Positions 30,224 through 39,531 are shown, counted from the first letter of the stretch. The stretch: DNA of 64,000 bases from Acinetobacter tjernbergiae DSM 14971 = CIP 107465 (GCF_000374425.1 NZ_KB894354.1:1-64000), one strand, 5' to 3'. A program made the numbers and translations. Notes: generated by a model from the sequence alone, not told the origin.

Positions 30224-31126
30224 TTATGCACTGCTTTTCAAAGGTGAGCCGTATTTGAGTTGATACCATAAAGCGACGGCATAAACGGTGACACGGTTCA
30301 TATAATGTGGGCCGTCAAATATATAAACTTTTTGCCCTTCGTATGCTTTGAGTTGTTCAATCAATTCCCAAGGGTAGGCAGAACGAAATTTGCCTTCTTT
30401 AACAGGTCTAAAAGCTTCTAAAACAATAATCACATTTTCTTTGCCAAATTCTTTTTGTAGCTCATCTAATGTCGCTCGTGCCTCTTGAGGTGATCGAGTA
30501 CCGACACCGACACCATCTTGAAAAAATACGCCAGTTTGAGGTGGTAACCAACTTTTTAACCATGCGTCTAAGTGTTTTGGTGTTTGATCTGCACTGTAAA
30601 TACTGACCCAGATTGGTTTAGGTAATGTACGAATGGCTTTAGCCAGATCGTCTACACATAACCATGTCGGGTCGGCTTCAATCGGTAAGTAATAGCCTTT
30701 TAAGGGAATAGATTTCGTTTTTTCAATAATTTGTTTGGAGTGATCGGCAAGTGTTAAGACATTAGATCGAGCAATTTTTTCATTATATTCACCCGCTAAA
30801 CCTAGAATAATATTTTTTGCCCACGGTTCTTGATTAAGTTGTTTAAGATTTATATTTTTTTCCCATTTGGGAAAGTTTATATCATGATCAAACCAAGATT
30901 TAGATTCAACGACTGACCATTGAGGAACGAAAGTCGTTACTCCTAACAAGTCCCAGTTTCCTTGAGGGACAGTCGTTGCTAAATCTGGCTGCCAAAACAT
31001 TCCTTCAATTTGAGGGGCGTGAAAATCTGTTTCAATACGGTGTACACAGCCGCCGACGAGCAATAAAGTCGCTATAGTTAAACTGATTAGAATTGCTGTT
31101 AATTTATTCAGCCTTTTTTTGATCAT
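30224..31126 (-). CDS. Lipoprotein with glycoside-hydrolase-like TIM-barrel domain (DUF4434-like)
   Basis: A 300-residue protein with a signal peptide ending in the lipobox LLVGGC (Cys27). The mature part starts near IEGMFWQPDLATT and contains FVPQWSVVESKSWF, KGYYLPIEADPTW, PKPIWVSIYSA, TGVFFQDGVGVG and VIIVLEAF. This pattern resembles DUF4434 and related putative glycan-processing TIM barrels; the family call is tentative. It is the last gene of the six-gene operon and overlaps the gene before it by 23 bases. By analogy with PgaB, PelA and BcsZ it may trim or modify the polysaccharide in the periplasm. Confidence 0.6.
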   Translation of the reverse strand: MIKKRLNKLTAILISLTIATLLLVGGCVHRIETDFHAPQIEGMFWQPDLATTVPQGNWDLLGVTTFVPQWSVVESKSWFDHDINFPKWEKNINLKQLNQEPWAKNIILGLAGEYNEKIARSNVLTLADHSKQIIEKTKSIPLKGYYLPIEADPTWLCVDDLAKAIRTLPKPIWVSIYSADQTPKHLDAWLKSWLPPQTGVFFQDGVGVGTRSPQEARATLDELQKEFGKENVIIVLEAFRPVKEGKFRSAYPWELIEQLKAYEGQKVYIFDGPHYMNRVTVYAVALWYQLKYGSPLKSSA

Positions 31127-31562
31127 TCAGTCGTTTTCGCCAAAACCAAAGCAAGATTGCTAAGATCATCATAGCAGAGATAGCCACGATCAGGATAAAG
31201 AAAGAGGATTGCTGCACTAAAGGTGCTTTTTGATTACCGACAATGATTTTCTGTAAAATAAAAATTTGTCCATTTTCTGCGACTAAGATTTTGCTTGCAT
31301 TATTTGGAATATTGGATTGAATCTTATCCCACAGTTTGGTGAAATTTTGTGCCCCCTCAATAGAATCTGAAATAATATCGAAACGTTGATCATGAAAGTT
31401 AATAAGAAAGCCACGTGCTGCTGCAGGTGCATAAATAATATCTGGATGCATGAGGACTTGTTGACGATAGATATTTGGATTAACTTGAATATTCAATACT
31501 TCGGGCTTGGCTGTATCCACTTTAACAAGGTTGAGGGGAATTGGATTATTCGTCATTAACAT
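31104..31562 (-). CDS. Hypothetical single-pass membrane protein of the polysaccharide operon
   Basis: A 152-residue protein with a mainly soluble N-terminal part and one strong membrane helix near the C-terminus (SSFFILIVAISAMMILAILLWFW), followed by a short Lys/Arg-rich tail. That predicts a periplasmic domain with its C-terminus in the cytoplasm. I recognise no family. Two ATG codons (31562 and 31556) overlap the end of the BcsB-like gene. Tight overlaps on both sides indicate it is a subunit or accessory factor of this system. Confidence 0.7.
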   Translation of the reverse strand: MLMTNNPIPLNLVKVDTAKPEVLNIQVNPNIYRQQVLMHPDIIYAPAAARGFLINFHDQRFDIISDSIEGAQNFTKLWDKIQSNIPNNASKILVAENGQIFILQKIIVGNQKAPLVQQSSFFILIVAISAMMILAILLWFWRKRLNDQKKAE

Positions 31563-32952
31563 TTTTTTTTGCAGTTTGACTAATTGCAATTGCCATTTCT
31601 AAACTACCCGAATTGCTATCAATTGCAATCGTGGGGTGCGTCGCAAAACTCATAGAAAGTGCTGCAACACCATTTTTGAGTTTATGTGGAAGTTTAACAG
31701 TGGATTTTTTAGTATCAATCCATAAAGAACCTTTGGCTGTAGGTAAGCATTGAGCATTTACAATCACCGAGTTCTCTAGCTTCATGCTAAAGTTTGTATT
31801 GTCAGAAATTGTTTTAGCAAAATAATTAAATTGTCGGTTTACAGGATCTGAATCTAAGTTTGCTGTTTTAAGACTACCTGCTAGTCCACCATCAATCCAA
31901 GTTGTGATATTTGATCCTTCTAGCAACCCACTTTGTACGCGAAGGGCAATTTGACCTTGTAGGATATCAGTCGGTTGCCAAACTGCAGGAAATGATAAAA
32001 ATAAGTTTTTTTCTGCTTGATTAAGACGGAAATCACTAATACCAAGATCAGCAAGTGTTTTAATCTCTTTGAGTTGTGCCCAAGTCGGTGTAGCCAGTTT
32101 ATTGGGTAGAAAGGTAGCTGATGTATCAAGTTGCTGTAAGTAGTCTACATTTAATAAGCCATTGATTGCTGATACGAGTTTTTCAGGTTGATCATATTGA
32201 ATACGCAGTGTTGGGATTTCATTTTCTGCACTAATTTGTACTAATGTTCCATTCGGCAATGCTGTCGCAGATTTACTAATTTCGATAAAAAAGTTTGCTG
32301 CTTGGTCTACAGGGGCATTTTGCTCATACCATCGAATCGGAGTGACCGAGCTCCAAGCACTTATTAAGCGTCCTAACATGGATGCTTCATTCATATTGGC
32401 TTGATTGAATTTTACCACGCCAACAAATGGTGTTGGTCGAACAATCTGTGGATTAAAAAGTGCATCGGGTAGATCTTTTAACTTATAGATAGGTCGGTGT
32501 CTTAAATAATCAATTTGCGAATTACTGAGATAAGTGACCTGATCGACATCCTCACTACAGAAAGTAGTTCGATCTGCTGCTGGAGAGGTAGGTGGTGAAT
32601 ATTGTTGTATAATAAAGTCGAGTCGATGGAATCCACTTTGACTCGCAGGAATGTTGAAGTCTAGTTCACCAGAGCCATTCAGCGTGGTGTTATAAATAAG
32701 TTTATCATCGTATTTGACTAATAATGTTGTAAAGTGTTCGGTGGAGTATTCACTGGTAAAACGAATACTTTGCCACTCAGAACCTTTACCGACATAAAAG
32801 AAATGGGGCTCGATCGTATATTTGTTTGATGTATTGATATTATCAAATGTCCACGTATTCCAAGTGTCAGCTAATGCAAATACAGGCAAAGAGAGTATGG
32901 CACTTGTGAGAATAAGTTTTAAACTAGGGTGAGTAAATCGTTTAATTTTCAT
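31546..32952 (-). CDS. BcsB-like cellulose synthase subunit family protein
   Basis: A 468-residue exported protein (signal peptide ending PVFALA). Features that recall BcsB are SEWQSIRFTSEYSTEHFT and LLVKYDDKLIYNTTLNGSGELDFNIPA near the N-terminus (a carbohydrate-binding-like beta domain), FFIEISKSATALPNGTLVQI in the middle, and a later second beta domain. BcsB is the periplasmic partner that guides cellulose from BcsA. This protein is much shorter than typical BcsB and lacks an obvious C-terminal membrane anchor. It starts the base after the GT2 gene ends, so they are co-translated partners. Confidence 0.68.
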   Translation of the reverse strand: MKIKRFTHPSLKLILTSAILSLPVFALADTWNTWTFDNINTSNKYTIEPHFFYVGKGSEWQSIRFTSEYSTEHFTTLLVKYDDKLIYNTTLNGSGELDFNIPASQSGFHRLDFIIQQYSPPTSPAADRTTFCSEDVDQVTYLSNSQIDYLRHRPIYKLKDLPDALFNPQIVRPTPFVGVVKFNQANMNEASMLGRLISAWSSVTPIRWYEQNAPVDQAANFFIEISKSATALPNGTLVQISAENEIPTLRIQYDQPEKLVSAINGLLNVDYLQQLDTSATFLPNKLATPTWAQLKEIKTLADLGISDFRLNQAEKNLFLSFPAVWQPTDILQGQIALRVQSGLLEGSNITTWIDGGLAGSLKTANLDSDPVNRQFNYFAKTISDNTNFSMKLENSVIVNAQCLPTAKGSLWIDTKKSTVKLPHKLKNGVAALSMSFATHPTIAIDSNSGSLEMAIAISQTAKKNVNDE

Positions 32953-34203
32953 TTATTTTCTCTCTTTGCGACGTTCAGTTTTGTACCACTGTAATGAATT
33001 CCCTTGTATTTTATTTTTCAGCATGTCATAGGCAGCTTTGAAAACAATAAATAAAAATATTTGGGAATAGGTTACGTAGGATAGAACTGAAAAGAAATAT
33101 AGTTGAGGTTTCGCTCTTTCCAAAGACAAGGTAAACCACATTTGTGCGACATATAAACAAAATGATAAGCCCCAAAGTAAGGTAAATGGGCCTGGAAGCG
33201 TAATCCCAGCAATACCTAATACACCTAAAGTCAGCGTGATATGGCTCCAAATTAGTGCTGGGACAAATAATATGTAACACATGATGTTATTAAAAATTTC
33301 AACACCAATCGGAAAGGGTTTTCTTAAGGCAACTGGTAAATATTTACTGGTGACATAAAAGTTTCCTTGTGTCCAACGAGAGCGCTGTTTGATAAAGATA
33401 CTGAGAGATGGAGGATCTTGTTGCCAACCAACGGCATAGGGAACCCACTTAATACGCTTTTGCCCAAGAAAAATTCTAAAGCTCATTTCAGTGTCATCCA
33501 CTAAGGATTTTTCATCGAAGCCGCCTAGTGTTTCAAGTGCATCTCGCCAAATCACATAGTTGGTACCCATGAGTGTTGATAGCTCAAAGCGTTGCCAACG
33601 ACCACCTTGGAAAATCCACTGGAAAAAAATAAATTCAATGGCAATAAAACGGGTCAGCATGCTGTCACGCCAGTTACGGGTGCGAACTTTACCGTTGACC
33701 GCAACAAGTTTTTTGTCTGCCAATAAGGTTTGAGCAAGCAATCTCACACAATCTGGTTCAGGGGTACTATCTGCATCATAAACAACAATTAGTTCACCTT
33801 GTGCATGGGGTAAACCATTATTTAAGGTTCGAGATTTACCTTTCCCCCCCATACCTTTAGGGACATTGACAATTTTAATGCATGGATAGATTGCCGCCAT
33901 TCGTTCTGCAATTTCTAAGGTATTGTCTTTCGAACCATCATTAATCAGTAAAACTTCATACGCATGTGTGGGGTAATCCTGTTGTGCAATCGCATGTAAG
34001 GTCTCTTCGATCACAACACCTTCGTTATAGGCCGGAATTAAAACACTTAAAAGAGGCCAGTGTTCAGGTATCGGTAGATTTTCCAATTCTCGGGCTGCAT
34101 TTTTTGAATATTTCCATGCTTGAAAACTTAACCATGCCCAAAATGCTTGAGGAATCCAAATACCTAAAAAACCAAATAAGAAAAGAACATCAATTGCGGG
34201 CAT
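32953..34203 (-). CDS. Processive GT2 glycosyltransferase (polysaccharide synthase)
   Basis: A 416-residue inner-membrane family 2 glycosyltransferase. An N-terminal helix lies at about residues 5-30. The catalytic domain has SVLIPAYNEG, VLLINDGSKDNT, VVYDADSTPEP (DxD), VDDTEMSFR (the TED-like base) and QRSRWTQGN (the QxxRW motif of processive synthases). Four or so C-terminal helices would form the translocation channel. It resembles PgaC, NfrB and BcsA cores but has no visible PilZ domain. It overlaps the upstream gene by 14 bases and abuts the BcsB-like gene. The product sugar cannot be read; GlcNAc or ManNAc are candidates from the wecB relic nearby. Confidence 0.87.
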   Translation of the reverse strand: MPAIDVLFLFGFLGIWIPQAFWAWLSFQAWKYSKNAARELENLPIPEHWPLLSVLIPAYNEGVVIEETLHAIAQQDYPTHAYEVLLINDGSKDNTLEIAERMAAIYPCIKIVNVPKGMGGKGKSRTLNNGLPHAQGELIVVYDADSTPEPDCVRLLAQTLLADKKLVAVNGKVRTRNWRDSMLTRFIAIEFIFFQWIFQGGRWQRFELSTLMGTNYVIWRDALETLGGFDEKSLVDDTEMSFRIFLGQKRIKWVPYAVGWQQDPPSLSIFIKQRSRWTQGNFYVTSKYLPVALRKPFPIGVEIFNNIMCYILFVPALIWSHITLTLGVLGIAGITLPGPFTLLWGLSFCLYVAQMWFTLSLERAKPQLYFFSVLSYVTYSQIFLFIVFKAAYDMLKNKIQGNSLQWYKTERRKERK

Positions 34204-35095
34204 TTATTCTTCTCCTACGGATAATAGAAATAATTAGAATCAGTAATAAGGTGCATCCAAGTAAGAGCGAAATCCATGAAATTGAGCTACCGAAAGTACT
34301 CAGTAAACTTGGGTAACGTGTTGAAAAAATGTAATCTAGAGGGATAATTACTGTACTTATGGCAATCATTAAATAACCAAATAGATTGGTTTCTATCTGG
34401 TCAGGTGTGCTTCGATAGTCAGTATTATTGAGTGTCCAAGAGATTCCAAAATGAGGGTATTGGATATTATTGAGTGATAGTTCTATGGGGGGATTGACAA
34501 TAATCTGATACCCAGTGTTTTGTGATATATCGGACGTTGCTTGGTAAAAATAATGTTGATGGTGCTGAATAACACGAGCAGGAATATTTAACTCATCTGA
34601 ATTTTCAGATTGAATCAAGTAACTTCCAGCAGGTTGGGCAATGATATTTTCATCCCAACCTGTTTGAATAATCGCAGCAAGGGGGCGCAGTCCGATTGCT
34701 GTTGAAAAGGTTGCTTTTGCGGCGAAATATTTTGAATGTTGCATTTGGTAAACAGCAACAGGAATAGCGCCCTCATTAACTGCTTTTTTAATTTTATAAT
34801 AGTTCAGGACACTAAAATATTCATTCGGCAGGATAATGCCAGGTTTAACACCATGCTCAATCAAGTTTTTAAAACTCTCTGATTGTAATTGGTCTACTGT
34901 AAAAATGGGCCACCAAGTTGAAGTTTGAGGAAATAATTGAGTGACTGCCGATGCAGATTGAACATGTGTTGATGCATCTGTACTACTACGCTTAATTTGG
35001 CAATGGTAATACTGTTGGTAAAATTCCTGTAACGTTGCGTCAGGAAAATGAGAGGTCGCAATCAGCATCCCACAAATATTCAAAATAACAGACAT
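34190..35095 (-). CDS. Hypothetical membrane protein of the polysaccharide operon
   Basis: A 301-residue protein with an N-terminal hydrophobic start (VILNICGMLIATSH), a central soluble domain of about 200 residues, and two C-terminal membrane helices (about 240-262 and 270-292) ending RRRRINARN. The middle has VKPGIILPNEYFSVL and EGAIPVAVYQM, which I cannot place in a family. It follows the 249-residue membrane protein without a gap and overlaps the synthase gene by 14 bases, so it is probably part of the synthase complex. Confidence 0.7.
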   Translation of the reverse strand: MSVILNICGMLIATSHFPDATLQEFYQQYYHCQIKRSSTDASTHVQSASAVTQLFPQTSTWWPIFTVDQLQSESFKNLIEHGVKPGIILPNEYFSVLNYYKIKKAVNEGAIPVAVYQMQHSKYFAAKATFSTAIGLRPLAAIIQTGWDENIIAQPAGSYLIQSENSDELNIPARVIQHHQHYFYQATSDISQNTGYQIIVNPPIELSLNNIQYPHFGISWTLNNTDYRSTPDQIETNLFGYLMIAISTVIIPLDYIFSTRYPSLLSTFGSSISWISLLLGCTLLLILIISIIRRRRINARN

Positions 35096-35845
35096 TTAAT
35101 TTATCTCCAGTGTTGTTGGAGATAGATATTCAACATGTTGTTTAATATTAAGTTTTAATACATTAAGTTCTTGGAGTTGTTGAATGCATAAGGGATAAAG
35201 CTGATCTTCATTTTTTTCTGGTTCATGGATAACAATACTTTTGATTTCGCTGAGCTCTTCATTAATAAAATGGTAAATCACACTGTCACGTTCAATGGAT
35301 AAAATTTCTATAATTTTGTTCTGTGTTTCTTTCCAAACATCTTCACCTAGCATTTCTCGAATCAGAACCGTATTGCTAATATGAGTAGTAATCACTTTAT
35401 AATGATCTTTTTGTGTGAGTTGTAATAACTTTTTCAGTTCAGCTTGAAAGTGTGCTAATGCGGTGAGAGGTAAAATATCATGTTGATAATTACGATCATA
35501 ACTTTGAATGGCACGGAAACTTTTTAAGGCATTTTGGATATTATGGCGTATTGCACTTAAAAATATCGGAGCCATAGGAATGACGAATAACAGTAATAGT
35601 TGTCTTTCGATGTAGGTCTGATTGGCTAAGTCAAGTGAAAAATAAACGGCCATACTGATAAATGCTACTAGACCAACAACTAATGCTGATCCTACATTTA
35701 GAAATCCACCTGAGATGAGTAAAATAATTAAAAAAATCCAACTTCCTCGATAACTGGCAGGCAGCCACTCATAAGCAACAATACCCATAAAGATTTGAGC
35801 TGCGATAATCCATAAGACGAGGGCGGGTGCTGGATTTTTTTGCAT
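35096..35845 (-). CDS. Membrane protein with possible degenerate GGDEF-like domain, first gene of the operon
   Basis: A 249-residue protein with four or five N-terminal membrane helices (about residues 8-110), then a cytoplasmic domain starting YDRNYQHDILPLTALAHFQAELKK. This start and the following ITTHISNTVLIREMLGEDVW are reminiscent of a GGDEF fold (DxLTxLxNRxxF, then the nucleotide-binding core), but the GGDEF signature itself is absent. If real, the layout recalls PelD, a c-di-GMP receptor with four membrane helices and a degenerate GGDEF. This is inference from pattern only. It heads the operon, preceded by a 180-bp intergenic region. Confidence 0.55.
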   Translation of the reverse strand: MQKNPAPALVLWIIAAQIFMGIVAYEWLPASYRGSWIFLIILLISGGFLNVGSALVVGLVAFISMAVYFSLDLANQTYIERQLLLLFVIPMAPIFLSAIRHNIQNALKSFRAIQSYDRNYQHDILPLTALAHFQAELKKLLQLTQKDHYKVITTHISNTVLIREMLGEDVWKETQNKIIEILSIERDSVIYHFINEELSEIKSIVIHEPEKNEDQLYPLCIQQLQELNVLKLNIKQHVEYLSPTTLEIN

Positions 35846-36025
35846 AGCAATTTTATTTTAATAAAAATCTTTTCTAATTAACTTAGCACCATATTACTGT
35901 GCGTTTGATTGTTTTATTGTTATTGATTTGGTGAAATGATTTTATAAACAGTAACATACAGTATGAATTGTTTATTTTTACGCTTAAAAAATGATAACTC
36001 AGCAGATCAATTGGGTGACATGATG

Positions 36026-37468
36026 CTACAGATATGATTGAAAAGCTTCTATAGCACGTACTCTACTCATTTTTAAATCAACAATTGGTTTGGGATAATT
36101 TAAATTTCGAGTTAAATCTTTTGCATAAGGCTCATGAACTGTTTTAGCATCTAAATGAGCAAGTTCTGGTACCCATCGACGAATATAATCACCGTTTGGA
36201 TCAAATTTTTGTGATTGGCTGACAGGGTTAAACACGCGAAAGTAGGGAACAGCATCTGTGCCAGTAGAAGCACACCATTGCCAGCCTCCATTATTGGCAG
36301 CTAAGTCACCATCAATCAAATGCTGCATAAACCATTGTTCGCCTTTACGCCAATCAATCAATAGATTTTTCGTTAGAAACATGGCACAGATCATACGAAC
36401 TCGATTATGCATCCAACCCGTTGCGAGCAGTTGACGCATACCTGCGTCTACAATAGGAATCCCTGTCTGACCTTGTTGCCATTTTTCCAAACTGACTGGG
36501 TCATCACGCCAATCAATCCGTTGGGTTGCAGCCTTGAACGGTAAATGTTTAGAAACTTGAGGAAAATCAAATAAAATATGTTGGTAGAATTCACGCCATA
36601 GAAGTTCATCGAGCCAAGTTTGTTGACCTTCAGATTGAATAATAAAGTCACCATGCTGTTGTCGAAACAAGGCTTGAATACATTGGCGAATTGAGAGTAT
36701 GCCAATATTTAAATAGGCAGAAAGTTGGCTAGTACCTGATATCGAAGGAATATCCCGAGATACTTTATAGTCGTTTAGATGCTCATTGACGAAATGGTCT
36801 AATAAATGAAGCGCATGTAATTCACCAACTTTCCAAACGGGCATCTTTGTTTGCTTGGTTTTTTCAGCATATTCGAGTTGGAGTTGATGCAGATTTGTCT
36901 GTGTTAAAGATGATAAATCTAATTTAATCGGCTGTTGAATTTCAGGAGTTGGATAGCATTGAGGCAAGCCATGCTGTAAGCGTTGGTAGCAGGTTTTCTT
37001 AAATGCACCAAAAACTTGATAGGGTGAATTGGATTGATTGCGTATCGAGGCAATTGGAAACAATGTCCGATCATGAAAAAGTACAAGCTCTTTTTGATGA
37101 CGATTTAGCTGTTTTTGTACATCGGCATCACGTTTAAGTTCATGAATACCGACCTCAATATTGGCATAGATATGTTGGAAATTGATGAATTGGATTAAAT
37201 CTAAAAAGAATGTGGCAATATCTTTCCATAATGGAATGGTTTGAACGATTAATGGGATATTCAGTGTATCCAGTTGTTGTTTTAATTCTTGTAGTTGGCG
37301 TAGATAAAATTCGATTTTAATCGGAGCATCATTATGTTGTTGCCATTGCTCAGGTGATAAGACAACGATTGCAATACATGAACCTGCCTGAGTCGCTTGC
37401 CATAATGCTGCATGATCATGGATTCTTAAATCTTGGCGAAACCAAATCAGTTGATAAACGTTAGACAT
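36026..37468 (-). CDS. phrB: Deoxyribodipyrimidine photolyase (class I CPD)
   Basis: A 480-residue photolyase/cryptochrome protein. The N-terminal antenna domain starts VYQLIWFRQDLRIHDHAAL. The FAD domain contains TSQLSAYLNIGILSIRQC, WLDELLWREFYQHIL, GIPIVDAGMRQLLATGWMHNR and WQWCASTGTDAVPYFRVFNP, the signature of CPD photolyases. It repairs UV-induced cyclobutane pyrimidine dimers using light. The ATG at 37468 is preferred over an in-frame TTG six codons upstream. It sits downstream of the FKBP gene and its own 3' end lies in a long AT-rich gap. Confidence 0.94.
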   Translation of the reverse strand: MSNVYQLIWFRQDLRIHDHAALWQATQAGSCIAIVVLSPEQWQQHNDAPIKIEFYLRQLQELKQQLDTLNIPLIVQTIPLWKDIATFFLDLIQFINFQHIYANIEVGIHELKRDADVQKQLNRHQKELVLFHDRTLFPIASIRNQSNSPYQVFGAFKKTCYQRLQHGLPQCYPTPEIQQPIKLDLSSLTQTNLHQLQLEYAEKTKQTKMPVWKVGELHALHLLDHFVNEHLNDYKVSRDIPSISGTSQLSAYLNIGILSIRQCIQALFRQQHGDFIIQSEGQQTWLDELLWREFYQHILFDFPQVSKHLPFKAATQRIDWRDDPVSLEKWQQGQTGIPIVDAGMRQLLATGWMHNRVRMICAMFLTKNLLIDWRKGEQWFMQHLIDGDLAANNGGWQWCASTGTDAVPYFRVFNPVSQSQKFDPNGDYIRRWVPELAHLDAKTVHEPYAKDLTRNLNYPKPIVDLKMSRVRAIEAFQSYL

Positions 37469-37536
37469 AAGATAAGAACCACTCAATTGATTAGCACGAA
37501 GCGAAGTAACTTTCTTATTTTACTGATGTCCATGTG

Positions 37537-37570
37537 AAGAAAAAGCAAAGCCGAAGCTTTGCTTTTTCTT
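37537..37570 (-). terminator. Intrinsic terminator of the FKBP isomerase gene
   Basis: A perfect 15-bp stem (AAGAAAAAGCAAAGC / GCTTTGCTTTTTCTT) with a UUCG loop on the minus strand, 20 bases after the gene's stop. Confidence 0.88.
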
Positions 37571-37589
37571 ATCTAATTCAAAAAATGAA

Positions 37590-38072
37590 TTAGTGGTGGT
37601 GACCACCTGCACCGTGAACATGACCATGATCTAATTCTTCTTGAGAAGCATCACGGATTTCAACGATTTCAACTTCAAATGTTAAATCTTGACCAGCAAG
37701 TGGGAAGTTTGCATCAACAACAATGTTGTCGCCTTCAACTGCTTTAACGGTTACGATTTGTACGCCATCATCAGTTTGAGCTTGGAATTGCATACCAGGT
37801 TGGATGTTATCTACACCTTGGAACATTTGAGCTGGAACTTCTTGTACGAGGTCTGGGTTGTATTCGCCATAACCTTCAGCAGCTGGAACATTTACTGTGA
37901 ATTTTTCGCCAACAGTTTTGCCAGTAAGCGCATTTTCTAAACCAGGAATGATGTTGCCTGCACCGTGCAAATATGCAAGTGGTTCACCTTGAGATTGATC
38001 AAGTGTTTCACCCTCAGCGTTTGTTAAAGTGTAGTGGAATAAAACCACGTGGTTAAGTGCAATAGCAGTCAT
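37590..38072 (-). CDS. FKBP-type peptidyl-prolyl cis-trans isomerase (SlyD-like)
   Basis: A 160-residue protein with a SlyD-like FKBP domain: LFHYTLTNAEGETLDQS, LAYLHGAGNIIPGLENAL, GKTVGEKFTVNVPAAEGYGEYNP and a long insert (IF domain) with GMQFQAQTDDG, then HPLAGQDL-like FPLAGQDLTFEVEI. The C-terminus is His-rich (DHGHVHGAGGHHH), as in metal-binding SlyD, though shorter. It is a cytoplasmic folding catalyst and possibly a nickel-binding chaperone. The ATG at 38072 is chosen over an upstream TTG. Confidence 0.9.
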   Translation of the reverse strand: MTAIALNHVVLFHYTLTNAEGETLDQSQGEPLAYLHGAGNIIPGLENALTGKTVGEKFTVNVPAAEGYGEYNPDLVQEVPAQMFQGVDNIQPGMQFQAQTDDGVQIVTVKAVEGDNIVVDANFPLAGQDLTFEVEIVEIRDASQEELDHGHVHGAGGHHH

Positions 38073-38194
38073 GTTGTTTGATCCATTCAATCAATTTAGG
38101 TGTATATCATAAAGTGAAAAATAGGTTTTGTTGACTATTTTCCACTTTTTGAAACTATTTCGTTATAAATAGGAACGAAATTGAAAATTTCAAC

Positions 38195-39481
38195 TCAATA
38201 AAGTTTAATTTTTGGGCGAACGCGACGTGTGAGGAAATCTTTCATGGTGAGCATCCCTGCTTGGGTATAACCATGAATATTGGCTTGATGTAGTCGATAC
38301 AAAGAAACATACATGGTTTTGGCAATAAAGCCCTGCACACTCACATCACCGAGTAATTCTCCAACGGCTTGATTACGGCTTAAAGAAACCAAAGAACCTT
38401 TGTCACTGAAACTAAACATAGGTTGTTGAGTGCCTGATAAACGTGCTGCCATGGCATCGACTAAGAAGGTTGCTTGCTGACTGGCAACTTGGGCACGTGG
38501 GCCGAGCGGTGGCTGACGTGCATCAAGTTGACAGTTTGCACAATCCCCAAAGGCAAACACATTTGGATCTGAATAAGTTTGTAGTGTGGCATAGACCATC
38601 AAACGATTAATTTTATCGCGTTTAAAATCTGTGAATGATTCGAGTACTTTAGGTGCTTTGACGCCTGCTGCCCATACAGTAATGTCCGAATGCAAGACAT
38701 GACCATTGCTAAAATAGACATTTGATTCATCGACTTTTTGCACTTTATGTTGCGTCAGAATGTCGATGCCCATTTTTTGTAATTGTTTCGCACTATGTGC
38801 CGCCGTTTTTTCATTGAGTGCAGGCAAGATACGATCTGAGGCTTCGATCAAGGTAATTTTAACTTGTTTCGGATTAATTTTCTTTAACCCATAACGATAA
38901 AAGTTCTTGGTGGTTTCAATCAATTCAGCCGCTAATTCAACACCTGTCGCACCCGCACCGACAATACCAATATTTAAGGCACGCTCAGTTGCTTGGTTCT
39001 GCGCTTCAATATAAAGGTGAAACAAATCTTGTTGGAAAATGTCCGCTTGTTTGCGGCTATCTAAGAAATGGCAATGTTCACGTACACCCTCAGTACCGAA
39101 GTCATTTGATACAGAACCAACAGCGAGGATGAGTGTGTCATAACTTAAATTTTGTATAACAGGGATATGTTCTTTAGAGAGTTGAGGAGGGGAAATGGTA
39201 ATTTGCTTTTGGTCTTTATCTACCTCAATTAAGGTTCCGAGGATGAACTCAAAATCATGTTTTTCTGCGTGAGCAAAATAATTGGTCTGTTCTTCGTGAG
39301 GATTGAGAGAGCCAGCGGCGATTTCGTGAAGCAGTGGTTTCCATATATGTGTGAGGTTTTGGTCAACGAGCGTAATTTTGGCTTTATTTTTCCTGCCAAA
39401 ACGTTCGCCGAGTTGTGTCGCAAGCTCTAAACCACCTGCGCCACCGCCCACAATCACGATATGATGTAAGGTTTTGCTCAT
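38195..39481 (-). CDS. ndh: NADH dehydrogenase, type II (NDH-2)
   Basis: A 428-residue flavoprotein with two dinucleotide-binding folds: FAD-binding IVGGGAGGLELATQLG at the N-terminus and NAD-binding GIVGAGATGVELAAELIE near residue 165. FAFGDCANCQL and GPRAQVASQQATFL are typical of NDH-2. A C-terminal segment with GFIAKTMYVSLYRLHQANIHG is the amphipathic membrane anchor region. It transfers electrons from NADH to quinone without pumping protons. It is the single gene between dacC and the FKBP gene, all on the minus strand. Confidence 0.92.
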   Translation of the reverse strand: MSKTLHHIVIVGGGAGGLELATQLGERFGRKNKAKITLVDQNLTHIWKPLLHEIAAGSLNPHEEQTNYFAHAEKHDFEFILGTLIEVDKDQKQITISPPQLSKEHIPVIQNLSYDTLILAVGSVSNDFGTEGVREHCHFLDSRKQADIFQQDLFHLYIEAQNQATERALNIGIVGAGATGVELAAELIETTKNFYRYGLKKINPKQVKITLIEASDRILPALNEKTAAHSAKQLQKMGIDILTQHKVQKVDESNVYFSNGHVLHSDITVWAAGVKAPKVLESFTDFKRDKINRLMVYATLQTYSDPNVFAFGDCANCQLDARQPPLGPRAQVASQQATFLVDAMAARLSGTQQPMFSFSDKGSLVSLSRNQAVGELLGDVSVQGFIAKTMYVSLYRLHQANIHGYTQAGMLTMKDFLTRRVRPKIKLY

Positions 39482-39503
39482 GATTAACCTAATTATTTTT
39501 GTG

Positions 39504-39531
39504 AAAGGATGGTTGGATTATGCCATCCTTT
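39504..39531. terminator. Hairpin between dacC and ndh
   Basis: AAAGGATGG and CCATCCTTT form a 9-bp stem. The T-run is on the plus strand, so it is only a weak terminator for the minus-strand gene dacC above it. Confidence 0.45.
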
